A stretch of DNA of 64,000 bases from Cycas panzhihuaensis (Eukaryota; Cycadophyta). The stretch covers positions 221,595,741 through 221,659,740 of the forward strand of contig CM041465.1 in NCBI GenBank assembly GCA_023213395.1. The letters run 5' to 3'. A program made the translations under genes and the position numbers. The notes under the pieces are model-generated. The model did not search any database. It was not told the origin of the DNA and saw only the letters and a program-made list of their open reading frames with translations. Positions 1 to 10,219 of the stretch are shown here, piece by piece (position 1 is the first letter of the stretch; every line of letters starts with the position of its first letter).

Positions 1-409
1 CATGTGGAAGTTTTCTTTCTTATGCTCCTATTGGTGGCTCTAACGGCCTTACATCTTGTTGGAGGGCTTAGCAACCCATACATAAATCTTAATAACTAAT
101 ATCAATCCTTAACCCTTCAGTGGTTCCTACTTGTAAGTGCTTAGGAAAGGTGGGGTTACGCTACAAAGAATAATTTGGAGGTGAGAAATATGGGGAGTTT
201 GGAAAGAAATAAAAAATAAGAGGGTATGTAGGAACTTGAATTTATGTGTAGGGTGTTATGGAAAAATGAGGAGGAAATAGAAAGTAGGGATGATAAGGTA
301 ACTTATAAAGGGCATCAAGCAATAAAGGATGTGAAAATTTTATAAGAAAAAGGTAAGAGATAAGATATAAGGATATAATAGGGATTTAATATATGTGATA
401 ATCATATAA
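1..409. other. 5' flank of G1, no gene seen
   Basis: This is the host sequence into which the large G1 element inserted. It is AT-rich and purine-rich toward its right end, with no open frame or family motif that I recognise. It ends at the GAGAG that forms the left target-site duplication at 410-414. Confidence 0.5.
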
Positions 410-414
410 GAGAG

Positions 415-1500
415 TGTTTTACCAAAACTTGGCCCTTTTTGTTGATCTTCATCATTTTGAATAAGTTTCTTGTATTGTTTCATGTGAGAACAATTGATTT
501 AGGCTTGTTTCATATGCATTAGGCTATGTTTTGATGAAATGTTATGTTGATTTCATTAATGGTGTATGTTAAATAATGATGGATGTATTATTATGCTATC
601 ACTTGCTAATGAGTGATAGCTATGGCATTAAATTCTCATCTTTCATGATCATTCTTATATATTTATTCCTTTAAAACATTTTGTTTCATAATTTTATCTA
701 GATTTTACCCTTAAATTCTCTTTTTTTGATCAATTTTTAGATCTGCGCTTATTGTTTTCATCCATTTTGGGTTATTTTTTTTATTAATAAAATCATTTGT
801 GCTAACATTTATCAAAATAATATTTTTTTGACCTTTTAATGAGCCATTTTAATCTCTTGATTTATCGTGTTTTTGGTCCTACAAAAAATATGACCGATTG
901 TGTTTTATGAAGGAAGTCACGTTTTTAGCTTTTAAAAAATGTGACTAGTCACGTTTTTACTATCATGCATGCAAAATGCTTCTAGCACGCTAATTTTCTG
1001 CATGTTGTCGCCCATATTTAATGGAAACCAATCCTAATTGTGCTCAAAATTCATAAAAACCATCTGGTCGTCTATCATTCAAAGTTTGCAACCTTAGAGA
1101 TCAAGTTTTAGAGGTGCTTGAGATTTTTGAGGGATTTTTGCTACTATTGTTTTGGAAAGCTTATTGAAGAAAAATGGTGAAGTTAAGAGAAGATTTTGAA
1201 GCTTTGGTTGTTGCTTTGTTGATACTCAGATTTCAATGGTTGGTGCTTTTCAAAATTCTTAGTTTTTTATAAAGCTTTCAGCTTCAAATTTCTCCTTCTT
1301 GGTAAGATCTTTCCTATTGTGAATTCTTACAAATCTTCTACTATTTTGTGACTATTTGTGCTCAGAATCATTCCTTTCTTCTTGGTGATATTTGATGTCT
1401 CTTTGTATTAATTTTCCTTCTTGGAAATTTGGCTAAAAGATTCGCCCTTTATGGAATGAAAATGGGCTAAAGTGTTGTAAAGAATGCTCTTCCCTTTATT
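415..1500 (+). repeat. G1 5' LTR, left part (interrupted by G2)
   Basis: This part matches 29798-30880 along its length, beginning TGTTTTACCAAAAC. It is cut at 1500 by G2 and resumes at 11231. The uninterrupted 3' copy reads straight through the site (near 30875-30890) and so serves as the empty-site reference for the G2 insertion. Confidence 0.9.
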
Positions 1501-1730
1501 TGTGCGTGCCTCAATCATGCTTATAACATACACAATGCAAAGAGAAAGACACACACGTTAGGGGGTAAATTCATCTGGAATACTTTCATTCAAAACATGG
1601 CACTGCGCCTGGTCCTCTCACAACCACACGCCTGCCAGAATAGTACAAAATGGCTGCCTCACACGTGGCACAGCTCTATTACAAGGACATGTATACAAAC
1701 TGAATCATATTCCACACATTGCGGTTCTCA

Positions 1731-1740
1731 CTTTTATATA
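1731..1740 (-). promoter_or_regulatory. TATA-like box in G2 3' LTR
   Basis: The minus strand reads TATATAAAAG. The same ten bases occur at the equivalent place in the other LTR (10884-10893), so the site is conserved between the two copies and is a reasonable candidate for the element's core promoter. The transcription start is not known. Confidence 0.5.
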
Positions 1741-1844
1741 CAAATTCTGGACGTTACATAATTGTTTCTTAAAAGTAAGTTATTTCTTCTAACTGTCATG
1801 GGTCTGCCCGCTGCCCGGATAGACCCATTTTCTGCCCGAATAGC

Positions 1845-2115
1845 AGCTGGATAGTAGTTACACTATAGTCGCATAGTAGTCACCGCAGTTATGTAGCAGT
1901 CACCGCAGTCACATAGCAGTCACCGCACCTCACGTAGCAGTTGCTGGACCCTTCATAGCAGTTGTCGTAACCTTCGTAGTAGTTCTATAGCAGGCTGTAG
2001 CAGTCCTGTAGTAGCTTGTAGCAGTCCCGTAGCAGCCTGTAGTAGTCGTAGTAGCCCTGTAGCAGCTTCGTAGTAGTCCTATAGTAGTCATAGCAGTCCT
2101 GTAGTAGTTGTAGTA
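1845..2115. repeat. GTAGCAGT-type minisatellite in G2 3' LTR
   Basis: A degenerate array of 8- to 20-bp units built around GTAGCAGT or GTAGTAGT, interspersed with CACCGCA and CCTGTA variants. A shorter version of the array sits at 11000-11205 in the 5' LTR. Copy-number change in this array accounts for most of the 62-bp length difference between the LTRs. Confidence 0.85.
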
Positions 2116-2134
2116 GCAAAATCAACTACACATA

Positions 2135-2143
2135 TCTTCCCCG
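2135..2143 (-). other. G2 polypurine tract
   Basis: On the minus strand a GGGGAAGA run directly precedes the 3' LTR. This is the expected place for the primer of plus-strand DNA synthesis in an LTR retrotransposon. Confidence 0.7.
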
Positions 2144-2322
2144 TTGCTTATTTTGAATGAGTAACCTACTCGTTCACAAAAACTTTAGTTCCTTCTTTCC
2201 TTTATCTTTATTCTCTCACAGCGTATGTATTCCATCTTTGGTTCCGCAATGTGAGGAGGTATCTTCAGTCCTTTCTGTTTCAAATATTTACATAACATTG
2301 CAACATCCTGCAATGTATCTAG

Positions 2323-3090
2323 CTAGGCCAATGTTGGTTGTTCTCCTGATTGCAACTGTTCAATTTCCTGATTAAGTTCCAGATTGACCATTTCCATTAA
2401 CTCTAAGCGCTCCCTATATGCTTTACGTTCTTTCCAAAGATTCTTACAACGTTCCAAATCTTCATCCGATTTTATGATCCATGCTCCCAACTGATGGTAG
2501 ACCGGTTGCATGTCCACTGGAATATGTTTGTCAAATCTTTTCTGAAACTCTGCCAAATATGGTCCAACTTCGTGAACATCGTCCACCCAGTCCATTATGA
2601 ATGCCTTCAGGAATTCTAATTTATTTTCCGTGATCTGATGAATCTTTTTCAAAGATTCATCAGTGATTAGCCTCGCTTCCAATTCTGTAACCAATTGCCT
2701 GGTTACCTTCGCCAAAAAAGATGTTCTCCAGGTTGCGATGTCTTGTGCATCACACTCCATTGGATCCAAACCTTCTTCTAATACCTCCTTACTTGTGTTA
2801 AACTCCACTTCCGGTGGCTGATTATCCAAAATTTCTAATATTTCTTGCTTCATTTTTTCTTGCGCTGTCGCTTTTCGTTTCTTTTCTGCTAAGACTTTCT
2901 CTTCTGTTGCGACTTTCTGTTTCTTCTCTGCTACAACCCTTGACCTTTCTTCTGCTACAGATTCTTGCCTATCTGTTTCAGGCCTGCTATCTTCTCTCCT
3001 CACTTCCTCAACTTCAGGCATTTTCTGAAGTCGTTCCTCGCTCGCTACCTGCAAATCAGTAGCGTCTTCAATTCTAGAACTTGCTCCCAA
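2323..3090 (-). CDS. G2 ORF3, C-terminal coiled-coil part (extra gene after pol)
   Basis: This is an open frame of 255 residues in element orientation, between integrase and the 3' LTR. Residues 1-90 are rich in Glu, Lys, Arg and Ala and look like a long charged coiled coil. A central block contains LDNQPP near residue 89 and GLDPMEC near 108. The block from about 155 to 215 is hydrophobic-patterned (LEFLKAFIMDWVDD), and the last 40 residues again look coiled-coil, ending near EIEQLQSGE. There is no signal peptide or membrane segment. A clear, mutated homologue occupies the same place in G3 (52010-53560), so this is a real element gene and not a chance frame. Upstream coding traces (3091-3832) suggest this is only the C-terminal half. 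Function unknown; its position corresponds to env-like genes of other elements, but it shows no envelope feature. Confidence 0.8.
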   Translation of the reverse strand: MGASSRIEDATDLQVASEERLQKMPEVEEVRREDSRPETDRQESVAEERSRVVAEKKQKVATEEKVLAEKKRKATAQEKMKQEILEILDNQPPEVEFNTSKEVLEEGLDPMECDAQDIATWRTSFLAKVTRQLVTELEARLITDESLKKIHQITENKLEFLKAFIMDWVDDVHEVGPYLAEFQKRFDKHIPVDMQPVYHQLGAWIIKSDEDLERCKNLWKERKAYRERLELMEMVNLELNQEIEQLQSGEQPTLA

Positions 3091-3832
3091 TTCCCAATCT
3101 ACCTTCTCTTTCCCCTTCTGCGATGCTGACTGTGGAACTCCTGGCGCTACTTCATTTGCTTGGTATAGCTTTCCTATCCAAGCTTGTACTTGTATTTGTT
3201 CTTTTTCCTATCTCCCTAACCTTTCATTTGTCCATATCGCTAAAGGGGACTGCTGCTCCGTTCCATTGGGCATCCTTATACCAGGACACTAGAATAAAAG
3301 AATACCCTGCAGGATTGTCACATAATAAAAAGGAACTGCCCATCGGCTCGTAATAGCCTGTAAAGCATCTAAAAGCTTTTACTTTACAAACTTTGCCTAA
3401 TTAAACACTCTTCCCTGAGCTACCTCATTAAGCATGGTTCGCAAATTACTCGGGGCGAACGCATTATTCTGTGTGAGAATGATTTTTGAGAAAATCAATT
3501 GGGCGAGGAAGCGCTTATTGGAATCTTCTATTCCTGCTATCCGAATTCCTATTGACGTCGCATCGCTGCTCGCTGCTCCCATTATCCTTACTACTTCTTC
3601 ATGCAATAACAAGCTATCTCTGCAGATTTTTGATCCCTTGTTCGGCAGGCCAGTGGCTGCCATTAACACCTCGTCTGTGATCTGCACCATCTGTGGGTAC
3701 TCCGCCAGCAAAGGAAGTATTCTCTGCATAAACTCCTCCGCATTTCCAAATATGCCTACCGTCACAAATCTTTGTAATTTCGTTTGACAGAGTAGTTGAC
3801 GTCTTCTGTCGTTTGCTGGAATCACTATCCAT
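3091..3832 (-). pseudogene. G2 ORF3, N-terminal part, broken
   Basis: A 142-residue frame (3825-3397) contains QRFVTVGIFGNAEEF near its start and ATGLPNKG in the middle. An alternative start in another frame at 3832 (MDSDSSKRQ) implies a frameshift close to the beginning. More coding-like sequence (SSFLLCDNPAGYSFILVSW) follows in 3370-3240, then stops, before the 255-residue frame begins at 3090. Over 45 residues starting at FVTVGIF the G2 and G3 translations align without gaps, with identical or similar residues at spaced positions including GL-x-N-x-G. No known domain is recognised. Together with 2323-3090 this probably formed one protein of about 500 residues. Confidence 0.65.
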
Positions 3833-4426
3833 TCTTCATGGATTCAGCTCTCGTCATTCTCCCGGACTAAAATTGTTGGCGCTATTCTTTCCAATATACC
3901 TGCTATCTTTTCCATCTCTTGGTTGTTACGCTACTATTTGTGGTACCTGTAATGTACTGGCAATAAAACCAGCCTTTCAAATCTGTGGGCGACCAAAACC
4001 GGCCAGATTACACCGATTGTGGTCAAGTAGGCTTTATTGCCTTGTCTTTCTGACTTGACACCATATCGTATCATTATGATGATTACGATCTCCGCACTCA
4101 TTTTATGATGGCAGTGTTATGAGCAGTCGCGCCATTCATCCATCACATTGACGCTTTCAAATTCTCCCGACGTTCTTGCTTTTTCCATCAATCGCCGTCG
4201 ATCCATCTCCATCCGACATTTGTCATCCGTCACATCTTTGGCGTTAATGGCACCAATGCCATCACTTGGTCACCGGTCGTATCCATCACTTTATCACTGA
4301 TCGCACTGGCATGCGTCCCGCCTTCGCATCGCTTTTACGATGATAGTGAATTTACCCCTGTTTTTTTTTTTTTTATAACATTTTATACAATTTCAGTCTG
4401 CTACCATTGACTAATTTAGTCAATGG
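3833..4426 (-). other. G2 spacer between integrase and ORF3
   Basis: Non-coding spacer, less AT-rich than the window average. It contains a 14-base T run (4371-4384, poly-A on the element strand) and short imperfect repeats around GTGATGG and GATCA. G3 has a much longer repeat-filled spacer in the equivalent position. Confidence 0.5.
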
Positions 4427-5274
4427 CTATCCGTCTAATTGTTGCAACCTGACTGCTCCATTTTCATAAATACATTGAATTCTATATAGTCCTAGCCATT
4501 TAATTTTTATCTTTTCCAGTTTAAATTTAAACTTACTATCATACAACAATACCAAATCATTTACCTTAAATTCCAGTTTTTTGATGTGGCGATCATGCCA
4601 TGCTTTCCGTCTTTTCTTTTCTATCCTTAATTCCCACAGTGCTCGTGCTTGGGTTTTGTCCAGCTTCATTAACTGGATTAGCCACTGGTCGAAGGACATA
4701 TCGGGATTTGTCCTAAGGTATTGAGCCACTCTTAGGCTTTCTGTTTGAAATTTGAGAGGAACAGCAGCCTCCAATCCATACACCAATTGAAATAGTGTTT
4801 GTTTATGTGATCACTTTACTGCCTACATGCACTGGAGGACTGATGCAATTTTTCTGCCCAATCGGTTCATTGTCCATTACAAATTTTCATCAAAGCAATC
4901 TTCAGAATTTTGTTTGTGCTTTCTACTTGCCCATTTGCTCTAGGATAATATGGTGAAGATCTTCGATGTTGAATAAAAAATTTTGTAGTCAAATATCTAA
5001 TCATCTAATTTAGGAAAGCTCCTCCTTGATCAGACACAATTTCCAATGGACAACCAAACCTTATGATAATAACTTCATACAAGAAGCGAGCTGTGCTTCT
5101 TGCATCACATTTTTTCATTGGTTTTACCTCAGTCCATTTTGTTAAAAAGTCTATGGCTACTAATATATACCTTGCATTCGTTTTCCTTGCTGGTGGACTA
5201 ATTGGTCCAACAAAATCCAATCCCCATTTTTCAAATGGAGTTTGGGCCAGTATTGGATGAAGCGGCATAAAGTT
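4427..5274 (-). pseudogene. G2 pol: integrase catalytic core and C-terminal domain
   Basis: Integrase inserts the element cDNA into host DNA. The core frame (5268-5005) carries FEKWGLDFVGPISPP, the first Asp in AIDFLTKW and the second in VSDQGGAF. After one in-frame stop the catalytic Glu is present in ANGQVEST (about 4900). The frame is then disturbed and resumes at 4786 with MVYGLEAAVPL, running to 4427 through a basic C-terminal domain ending close to LQQLDG and VNGSRLK. All three DDE acidic residues are retained. A stop just before MPLHPILAQ separates this part from the RT-RNase H frame. No chromodomain follows. Confidence 0.88.
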
Positions 5275-7026
5275 CTATTTCGATGGCTTACCTGCTCTTT
5301 GACAAATATCACAGGTTTTTACCCACTTTTCTGCATCCTCGAACAGTGTCAGCCACCATAATCCTACTGTCAAAATTTTTCTGGCTGTGACTTCTCCTCT
5401 ATAATGTGTTGCAGCTATTCCTTCGTGAGCCTCCTTCATCAATGGTTCTACTTCATGTTGAAGTATGCACCTTCGCAGAATCCCATCAGGTCCCAGTTTA
5501 TACAACATACCACCTATTAGTTGGAATGGAAAAGTTTTCTTAATAAAACTTTTCCTTTCAACTCTTTCCAATCCTTGAGGTGTTTGTCCAGTGGTTAAAT
5601 ATTCTGCAATTCCCTCGTACCATGCTAGCACAGCTTCCACAGAGAATAATTTGTGATCTGGAAAATCATCAAATACTCCCTTACCTTTCCCATTGTTCTT
5701 TATTCGCGATAATTGATCCGGTATGATGTGTTTCTCCCCCTTTTTTACCACAATTTTGAACATGAATTCTTGAAACAACATTAGCCAGTGGCTAATTCTC
5801 CCCTGCAAAATTGGTTTATTAATCAAGTATTGAAGAGCTTGATGATCCACAAAAAATACAAATGGATTTGCTAACAAGTAATGCCGAAACTTCTGCAGGG
5901 CATATACCATGCCTAATCCCTCTCGTTCGATAACTGTATAGTTACGTTCAGTGGATGTCAACTTTCTACTTGCAAAAGCAATTGGAAGATCTATTTTTTC
6001 ATCTTCCGGTTGGGCCAACACACAGCTAATGGTATACAGTGATGCATCAACATGGACATGGAATGGTTTGTTCCAGTATGGAAACTTAAGCACATGAACT
6101 TTAACTATCTTCTTCTTCTTCAAAGCATCAAAAGATAGTTGTTGTTGAAGTGTCCATTCCCATTTCATAGTTTTCTTTAGCAAGGATTCTAGAGGATTGG
6201 CTATTCGAGCATAATTTCTTATAAATTTCTGGTAATAACCGGTCATTCCTAAGAAACCTTTCAAGTTTTTTGGCATTTGAGGAATAGGGAATCTTAAAAT
6301 TACCTCCACCTTTACTGGGTCAGTTTTCAATCCATCTTTCGAGATAATATATCCCAGCAATGATCTGAACGATACCAGAAAGGTACATTTGTCTAGATTT
6401 AAGCATAACCTGCTTTCCCTGCATAATTCTAGCATTAGCCTTAATTGAGACAAATGTTTCTCTATTGTACTATACAGAGTCCAATCATCTAGAAATACCT
6501 CTACTGCTTTCCCCAACAATTTCCTGAAGATGTTTAAAATCACCCTTTGAAAGGTTGCGGGAGCATTTGTCAGCCTAAATGGCATGACCCTATATGCATA
6601 TGTCCCCCATTCCGTAACAAATGTTGTCTTCAATTGGTCCTCAAGTGCAATACGAACTTGATTATAACCACTGAAGCCATCTGTGAATGACAAAATCTCA
6701 TGTCTTGCTACTTTCTCCAGCACACCTTCCGTGAAAGGTATGGGAAATGGATCTTTCTTCGTTGCTTTATTCAAAGCTCTATAATCAACACATATGCGTA
6801 ATTTTCCACTCTTTTTGGGTACTACCACAACTAGGCTTACCCATTCACTGTTTTCTATCTCAAATATGTATCTGGCTTCTAATAATTTATCTAATTCTAT
6901 CTTTACTTGCTCCTTGTAGTGCAGATTCATCTTGTAAGGTCTTTGCCTTACTGGCTTTGCACTTTCTATTAACTCAATTCTGTGTTCTCCTAACTCTGGA
7001 GGAATTCCTTTTAGATCTTTATAAGA
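5275..7026 (-). pseudogene. G2 pol: reverse transcriptase, RNase H and integrase zinc finger
   Basis: A 551-residue open frame (6930-5275), with in-frame coding sequence extending up to a TGA at 7026 in place of Trp. Visible RT motifs are CVDYRALNKATKKD, LSFTDGFSGYNQ, VMPFRLTNAPATFQ and the active site VEVFLDDWT (YxDD family, with Phe for Tyr). The thumb and connection contain FLGMTGYYQKFI. RNase H follows with HVHVDAS, ASRKLTSTERNY and FVDHQAL. The frame ends in the integrase zinc finger (two His, then CDIC) at residues about 500-545. It acts in the cytoplasmic virus-like particle to copy element RNA into DNA. Few lesions suggest a fairly recent copy. Confidence 0.93.
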
Positions 7027-7686
7027 TCATGCGAAGACATCCTTAAATTCTTGAAAAAGAGAGGTAGCTTCTTGCATTATTGCAGGTTCCCAATAATCAC
7101 CTAATTGTATACACTTTGGATTATCTTCTGTCCCTACATTAATGGGCTTAAGCTGAAGCTTTTCCCTTTGAACAGATTTCCCATCCGAGTTTAGTTCATA
7201 GGCTGGTGCCTGCAAAATTTCTTTATTTCCATACTCAACAAGAGAATATGTTTTAGGAAAATTCCTTTCTTCTTTAGAATCTTCTTCAGAGCATGTCGTA
7301 TTTTTAGACAATTCATACAAGCAATCATTTTGCATTTTATTGAAAGGAAGAATTACATCATCTTCTTTAGAATCTGATGATACATTGTTACCTTTACTTG
7401 ATTCATCCAAATATAATTCCATCAGGTAACATTTTGAGGATTCTCCAGTTTCTTCCCAAGCTGATTGCAACCAGTCAAGCAGATATGCAGATGAAGTCTC
7501 ACTCGCCATCTGTGGAGGGGTCTTCAATGCTTGAAATGCTGTCTCTGAACAGGGACTTACTGTTGTGGCTGTTGATGCTGTTGTTGAGGACATTCTGTCT
7601 TCATCTTTAATCTTTTCAATCTGCGGACCATCTGAACACTGAGGCAGTACAACTTTCTTTCCTACAGAATACAAAGTGAAAGTCAA
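7027..7686 (-). CDS. G2 pol: protease-RT linker
   Basis: A 219-residue frame rich in Ser, Thr, Glu and Asp joining the protease region to RT. It ends with the usual gypsy pre-RT motif SLFQEFKDVFA, after which one stop replaces a Trp codon and coding continues (KGIPPELGEH) into RT. The acidic, low-complexity middle has no recognised domain. Two stops lie just upstream, between the protease motif LLGRPWL and this frame. Confidence 0.75.
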   Translation of the reverse strand: MTFTLYSVGKKVVLPQCSDGPQIEKIKDEDRMSSTTASTATTVSPCSETAFQALKTPPQMASETSSAYLLDWLQSAWEETGESSKCYLMELYLDESSKGNNVSSDSKEDDVILPFNKMQNDCLYELSKNTTCSEEDSKEERNFPKTYSLVEYGNKEILQAPAYELNSDGKSVQREKLQLKPINVGTEDNPKCIQLGDYWEPAIMQEATSLFQEFKDVFA

Positions 7687-7689
7687 TCT

Positions 7690-8127
7690 TCCCTAATCCT
7701 ACAAGGCCTTTGTTGCTAGCAACCATGGCCGCCCTAGCAGTGCTGGATATGTTTTGCTATGGTCTTACGTTCTGACAACTGCAAAATCTAATTGAATTGT
7801 AATTCCTGTTGTAGTTACTGGAATGTCCATCAAGGACCCCATGGGTCGAATCTGCAATTGGTTTGCTAATCGAATTGTGTAGTCCGGGGAAACCAACTTT
7901 GGCCGTCCCAAAGAAATCCAAGAGGATTCAGGAAGTACATTTACTCCTGATCCTCCATCCACCATTGTTTTGTAAATCAAAGTTCCCAACAACATCATTG
8001 GAACTCGTGGGTCAATTACGTCCATCTTCGTTGTTCTTAACATTGGTTTTTCCATATGATGCAGAAAACAACCAACTTCCCACCATTTAAAAATCATAGA
8101 GATAGGAATATATATACCTGATTCCAT
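7690..8127 (-). pseudogene. G2 pol: aspartic protease
   Basis: A retroviral-type aspartic protease that would cleave the Gag-Pol precursor. The active site reads MVDGGSGVNVLP (D-G-G in place of the usual D-S/T-G), followed by a beta-strand block with PMGSLMDIPV. The second landmark, LLGRPWL, appears beyond the end of the first frame at about 7740-7720, followed by stops at about 7700. A short frame at 8345-8139 (MRSGKAITN) lies between the zinc knuckles and the protease. Confidence 0.82.
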
Positions 8128-8483
8128 TAGCAGCTCTTTTATAATTTACAGTTTATGCCAAGGATTTTGCTCCTCATGTGCCAATGGTCTTCTCTGGTAT
8201 ACGTTTCCTTTAAATCGATTTGCTTGTTATATTTCTTCCAATTGTAGTGTCCTGTCGCCTCTTGTATGACCTCAACAACTTCCTGTAGTCTTCTCTTTTC
8301 CACTACTGGATCTAGAAAATTTGTAATAGCTTTTCCACTTCTCATCTACACATAAACTAGCTTTTCCTTATCTGGAATTTTTATAGCCAGATTTGGAGTT
8401 TGTATTTTAAGACTAGGATTCTTTGGACAGTTTGCCCATTCATGGTCTACTAGGCCACATTCTTCACAGATATAATCTTTTCC

Positions 8484-8909
8484 CTATTTCTCCAATGGAC
8501 AGTCTATCCTAAAATGTCCCCATCTTGAGCACAGATGACATCGAACTGGTTTTGTCTTTCCTTTATATTGCTTAAAGAAAGAGTTCTCCTTCTTCTGGTA
8601 AAAGGATTCTCTTGGTGGATTTCTGTAATAACATTCCCATGTATTATGGTTTTCTCTCCTACAGATTTCACACCATTTCTTCTCTCTTTGTTGATGTTTA
8701 TTTCTAAAATGACCCTGTTGTCCGCAAGGGGGTGGGCACCATACGTTTTCTCGTGCTTTTCCCACTTTTAGTTTAGCTATTTCATTCCTTAGCTTTTCGA
8801 TCTCGTCATTCTGCTGATTTTCAGCAGGCATCACAAAGGACTGCTGTTTCAGCATTTCCAGTTCTTTTTTCAGCTTCTCAATTTCTGGATTTGTGGTCCA
8901 TAAGGACAT
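8484..8909 (-). CDS. G2 gag: nucleocapsid with three zinc-knuckle-like motifs
   Basis: A 141-residue frame. An N-terminal heptad-like segment (residues 8-45) is followed by three cysteine-histidine clusters: CPPPCGQQGHFRNKH (knuckle lacking its last Cys), CEICRRENHNTWECYYR and CHLCSRWGHFRIDC. This is the RNA-binding nucleocapsid region of Gag. G3 shows the same three clusters in mutated form (45400-45660), so a triple knuckle is a feature of this family. Confidence 0.85.
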   Translation of the reverse strand: MSLWTTNPEIEKLKKELEMLKQQSFVMPAENQQNDEIEKLRNEIAKLKVGKARENVWCPPPCGQQGHFRNKHQQREKKWCEICRRENHNTWECYYRNPPRESFYQKKENSFFKQYKGKTKPVRCHLCSRWGHFRIDCPLEK

Positions 8910-8948
8910 TTGTCTTGCATTCTGGATTCCACTATATGCTGTCCTCGT

Positions 8949-9557
8949 CTAATTTTTGAATCGCAGCGCCAGTTCCTTAACTTGTTCATAATTATTTAAA
9001 GGATGAAACATGATTTTTTCCTTTAAATGAGGTAATAGACCTTGTATAAAGTACTTGAGTGACAGCATAGGATTCATTGGAACAAGAGGATCCATTTTAT
9101 TTAATATAATTCTTAGTCTACCATCAAAGTCATTGACTGATTCACCTGGAATTTGTCTGATTTCTTCGGGGCACGGAATCGCCATTGGATCTCTTAACCT
9201 TTGAAATCTATCCAGAAATTTTGTTTGCACTGTTTCCCAACTGGGATTTGTTCCTGCAATATACTGGTACCATGCGATCGCTGTTCCCCGTAATGTGGAA
9301 AAAAATCTGGCTTTAATTTCTTCTAGATCTTTAATTTTCTTGATTTTTAACATGTTGGAGAACAAAGCGAGGTGATCTCCGGGGTCTCCAGAACCATTGA
9401 ACTGAAGATGTCCAAACATGGCATCGTTTTGCACCACCACATATGGGGAAATTGTTTGACTTCCCCCACTTCCTTGCGACATTATTCTTGGAGCTGAAGA
9501 ACCTAGTCTCGCTGGTTCAATTATGTTCAGTTCGTCCTCGCTTCCCCCTTGCTTCAA
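8949..9557 (-). CDS. G2 gag: capsid (Retrotrans_gag-type) domain
   Basis: A 202-residue frame. After a Ser/Gly-rich start come DAMFGHLQFNGSGDPGDHL, AIAWYQYI and QTKFLDRFQRL, the usual landmarks of the plant gypsy capsid. The end, KEKIMFHPLNNYEQVKELA, is closely matched by G3 (45040-45130). It would form the virus-like particle shell. The frame breaks before the nucleocapsid frame at 8909. Confidence 0.88.
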   Translation of the reverse strand: MKQGGSEDELNIIEPARLGSSAPRIMSQGSGGSQTISPYVVVQNDAMFGHLQFNGSGDPGDHLALFSNMLKIKKIKDLEEIKARFFSTLRGTAIAWYQYIAGTNPSWETVQTKFLDRFQRLRDPMAIPCPEEIRQIPGESVNDFDGRLRIILNKMDPLVPMNPMLSLKYFIQGLLPHLKEKIMFHPLNNYEQVKELALRFKN

Positions 9558-9732
9558 CGTTGCACTTTATGGGCTTTCTTCAATGAATGATGACCATGTG
9601 AATATGTGAGTCATTCTATACAATGGGTTTAATACATGAGAGTGATCTTCTTTTACCTGCAAAATATAACAGTCCCACCCTGCTACGGTGGTGCTATATA
9701 TTTCTAATTTTAATAAATTTTCTTCCCTTATT

Positions 9733-10219
9733 TTAGTCTGCAAACTGCCTTTTTGCTTGTTTGTCAATTCCTGATTTTTCTTGGAATTTTGCTACCCCTC
9801 CTCTTGCTGTTTTTTCAGCAATTTCTCTATTTCTTCTTGGCACAACCTTGACTGGGTTTGCTTGCCTTCTATGCGCTGTTTTATCAGTGAATTTCTTATC
9901 TCTACTTGGCGCAACCCTGGCTGGGTTTGTCGCCCCTCCTCTTGCTAGTTTTCTAGCAATTTCTCTGTTTCTTCCTGGCACAACCCTGACTAGGTTTGCC
10001 CGCCTTCTATGTGCTATTTTATCAACGAATTTCTTATCTCTACTTGGCACAACCTTGGCTGGGTTTGCTGCCCTTCCTCTTGCTAGTTTTCTAGTAATTT
10101 CTCTGTTTCTTCCTAGCACAACCTTGACTGGATTTGCTCACCTTCTATGCGCTGTTTTATCAGCGAATTTCTTATCTCTACTTGGCGCAACCCTGGCTGG
10201 GTTTGCTACCCTATCTTAA
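9733..10219 (-). CDS. G2 pre-gag array of 23-residue basic repeats
   Basis: Tandem 69-bp units, about six to seven copies, encode repeats of 23 residues in element orientation that alternate between two types: one beginning VVPSRDKKF with AHRRxAN, the other VVPGRNREI with LARGGA. The 128-residue open frame at 10119-9733 covers most of the array, and one stop separates an additional unit upstream. The product would be strongly basic. It lies between the leader start codon (10589) and the capsid frame (9557). I see no equivalent in G3. It could be a basic N-terminal extension of Gag or only a minisatellite whose unit happens to be a multiple of three. Confidence 0.6.

Larger units (their letters stand above)
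1501..2134 (-). repeat. G2 3' LTR
   Basis: It aligns over its first about 390 plus-strand bases with 10654-11040 and again at the far end (ACACATA). It is 634 bp against 572 bp for the 5' LTR. The extra length lies in the short-unit GTAGCAGT array at 1845-2115. Confidence 0.93.

Noticed and set aside
2814-3353. Plus-strand Leu-rich frames at 2814-3062 and 3081-3353
   Set aside because: They are shadows of the minus-strand ORF3 coding sequence, which has homology support from G3.
9761-10219. 152-codon plus-strand frame with Leu/Ala-rich, membrane-like repeats
   Set aside because: It is the complement of the basic repeat array of G2. The element reads on the minus strand, and the hydrophobic look is a mirror of the Arg/Lys codons.
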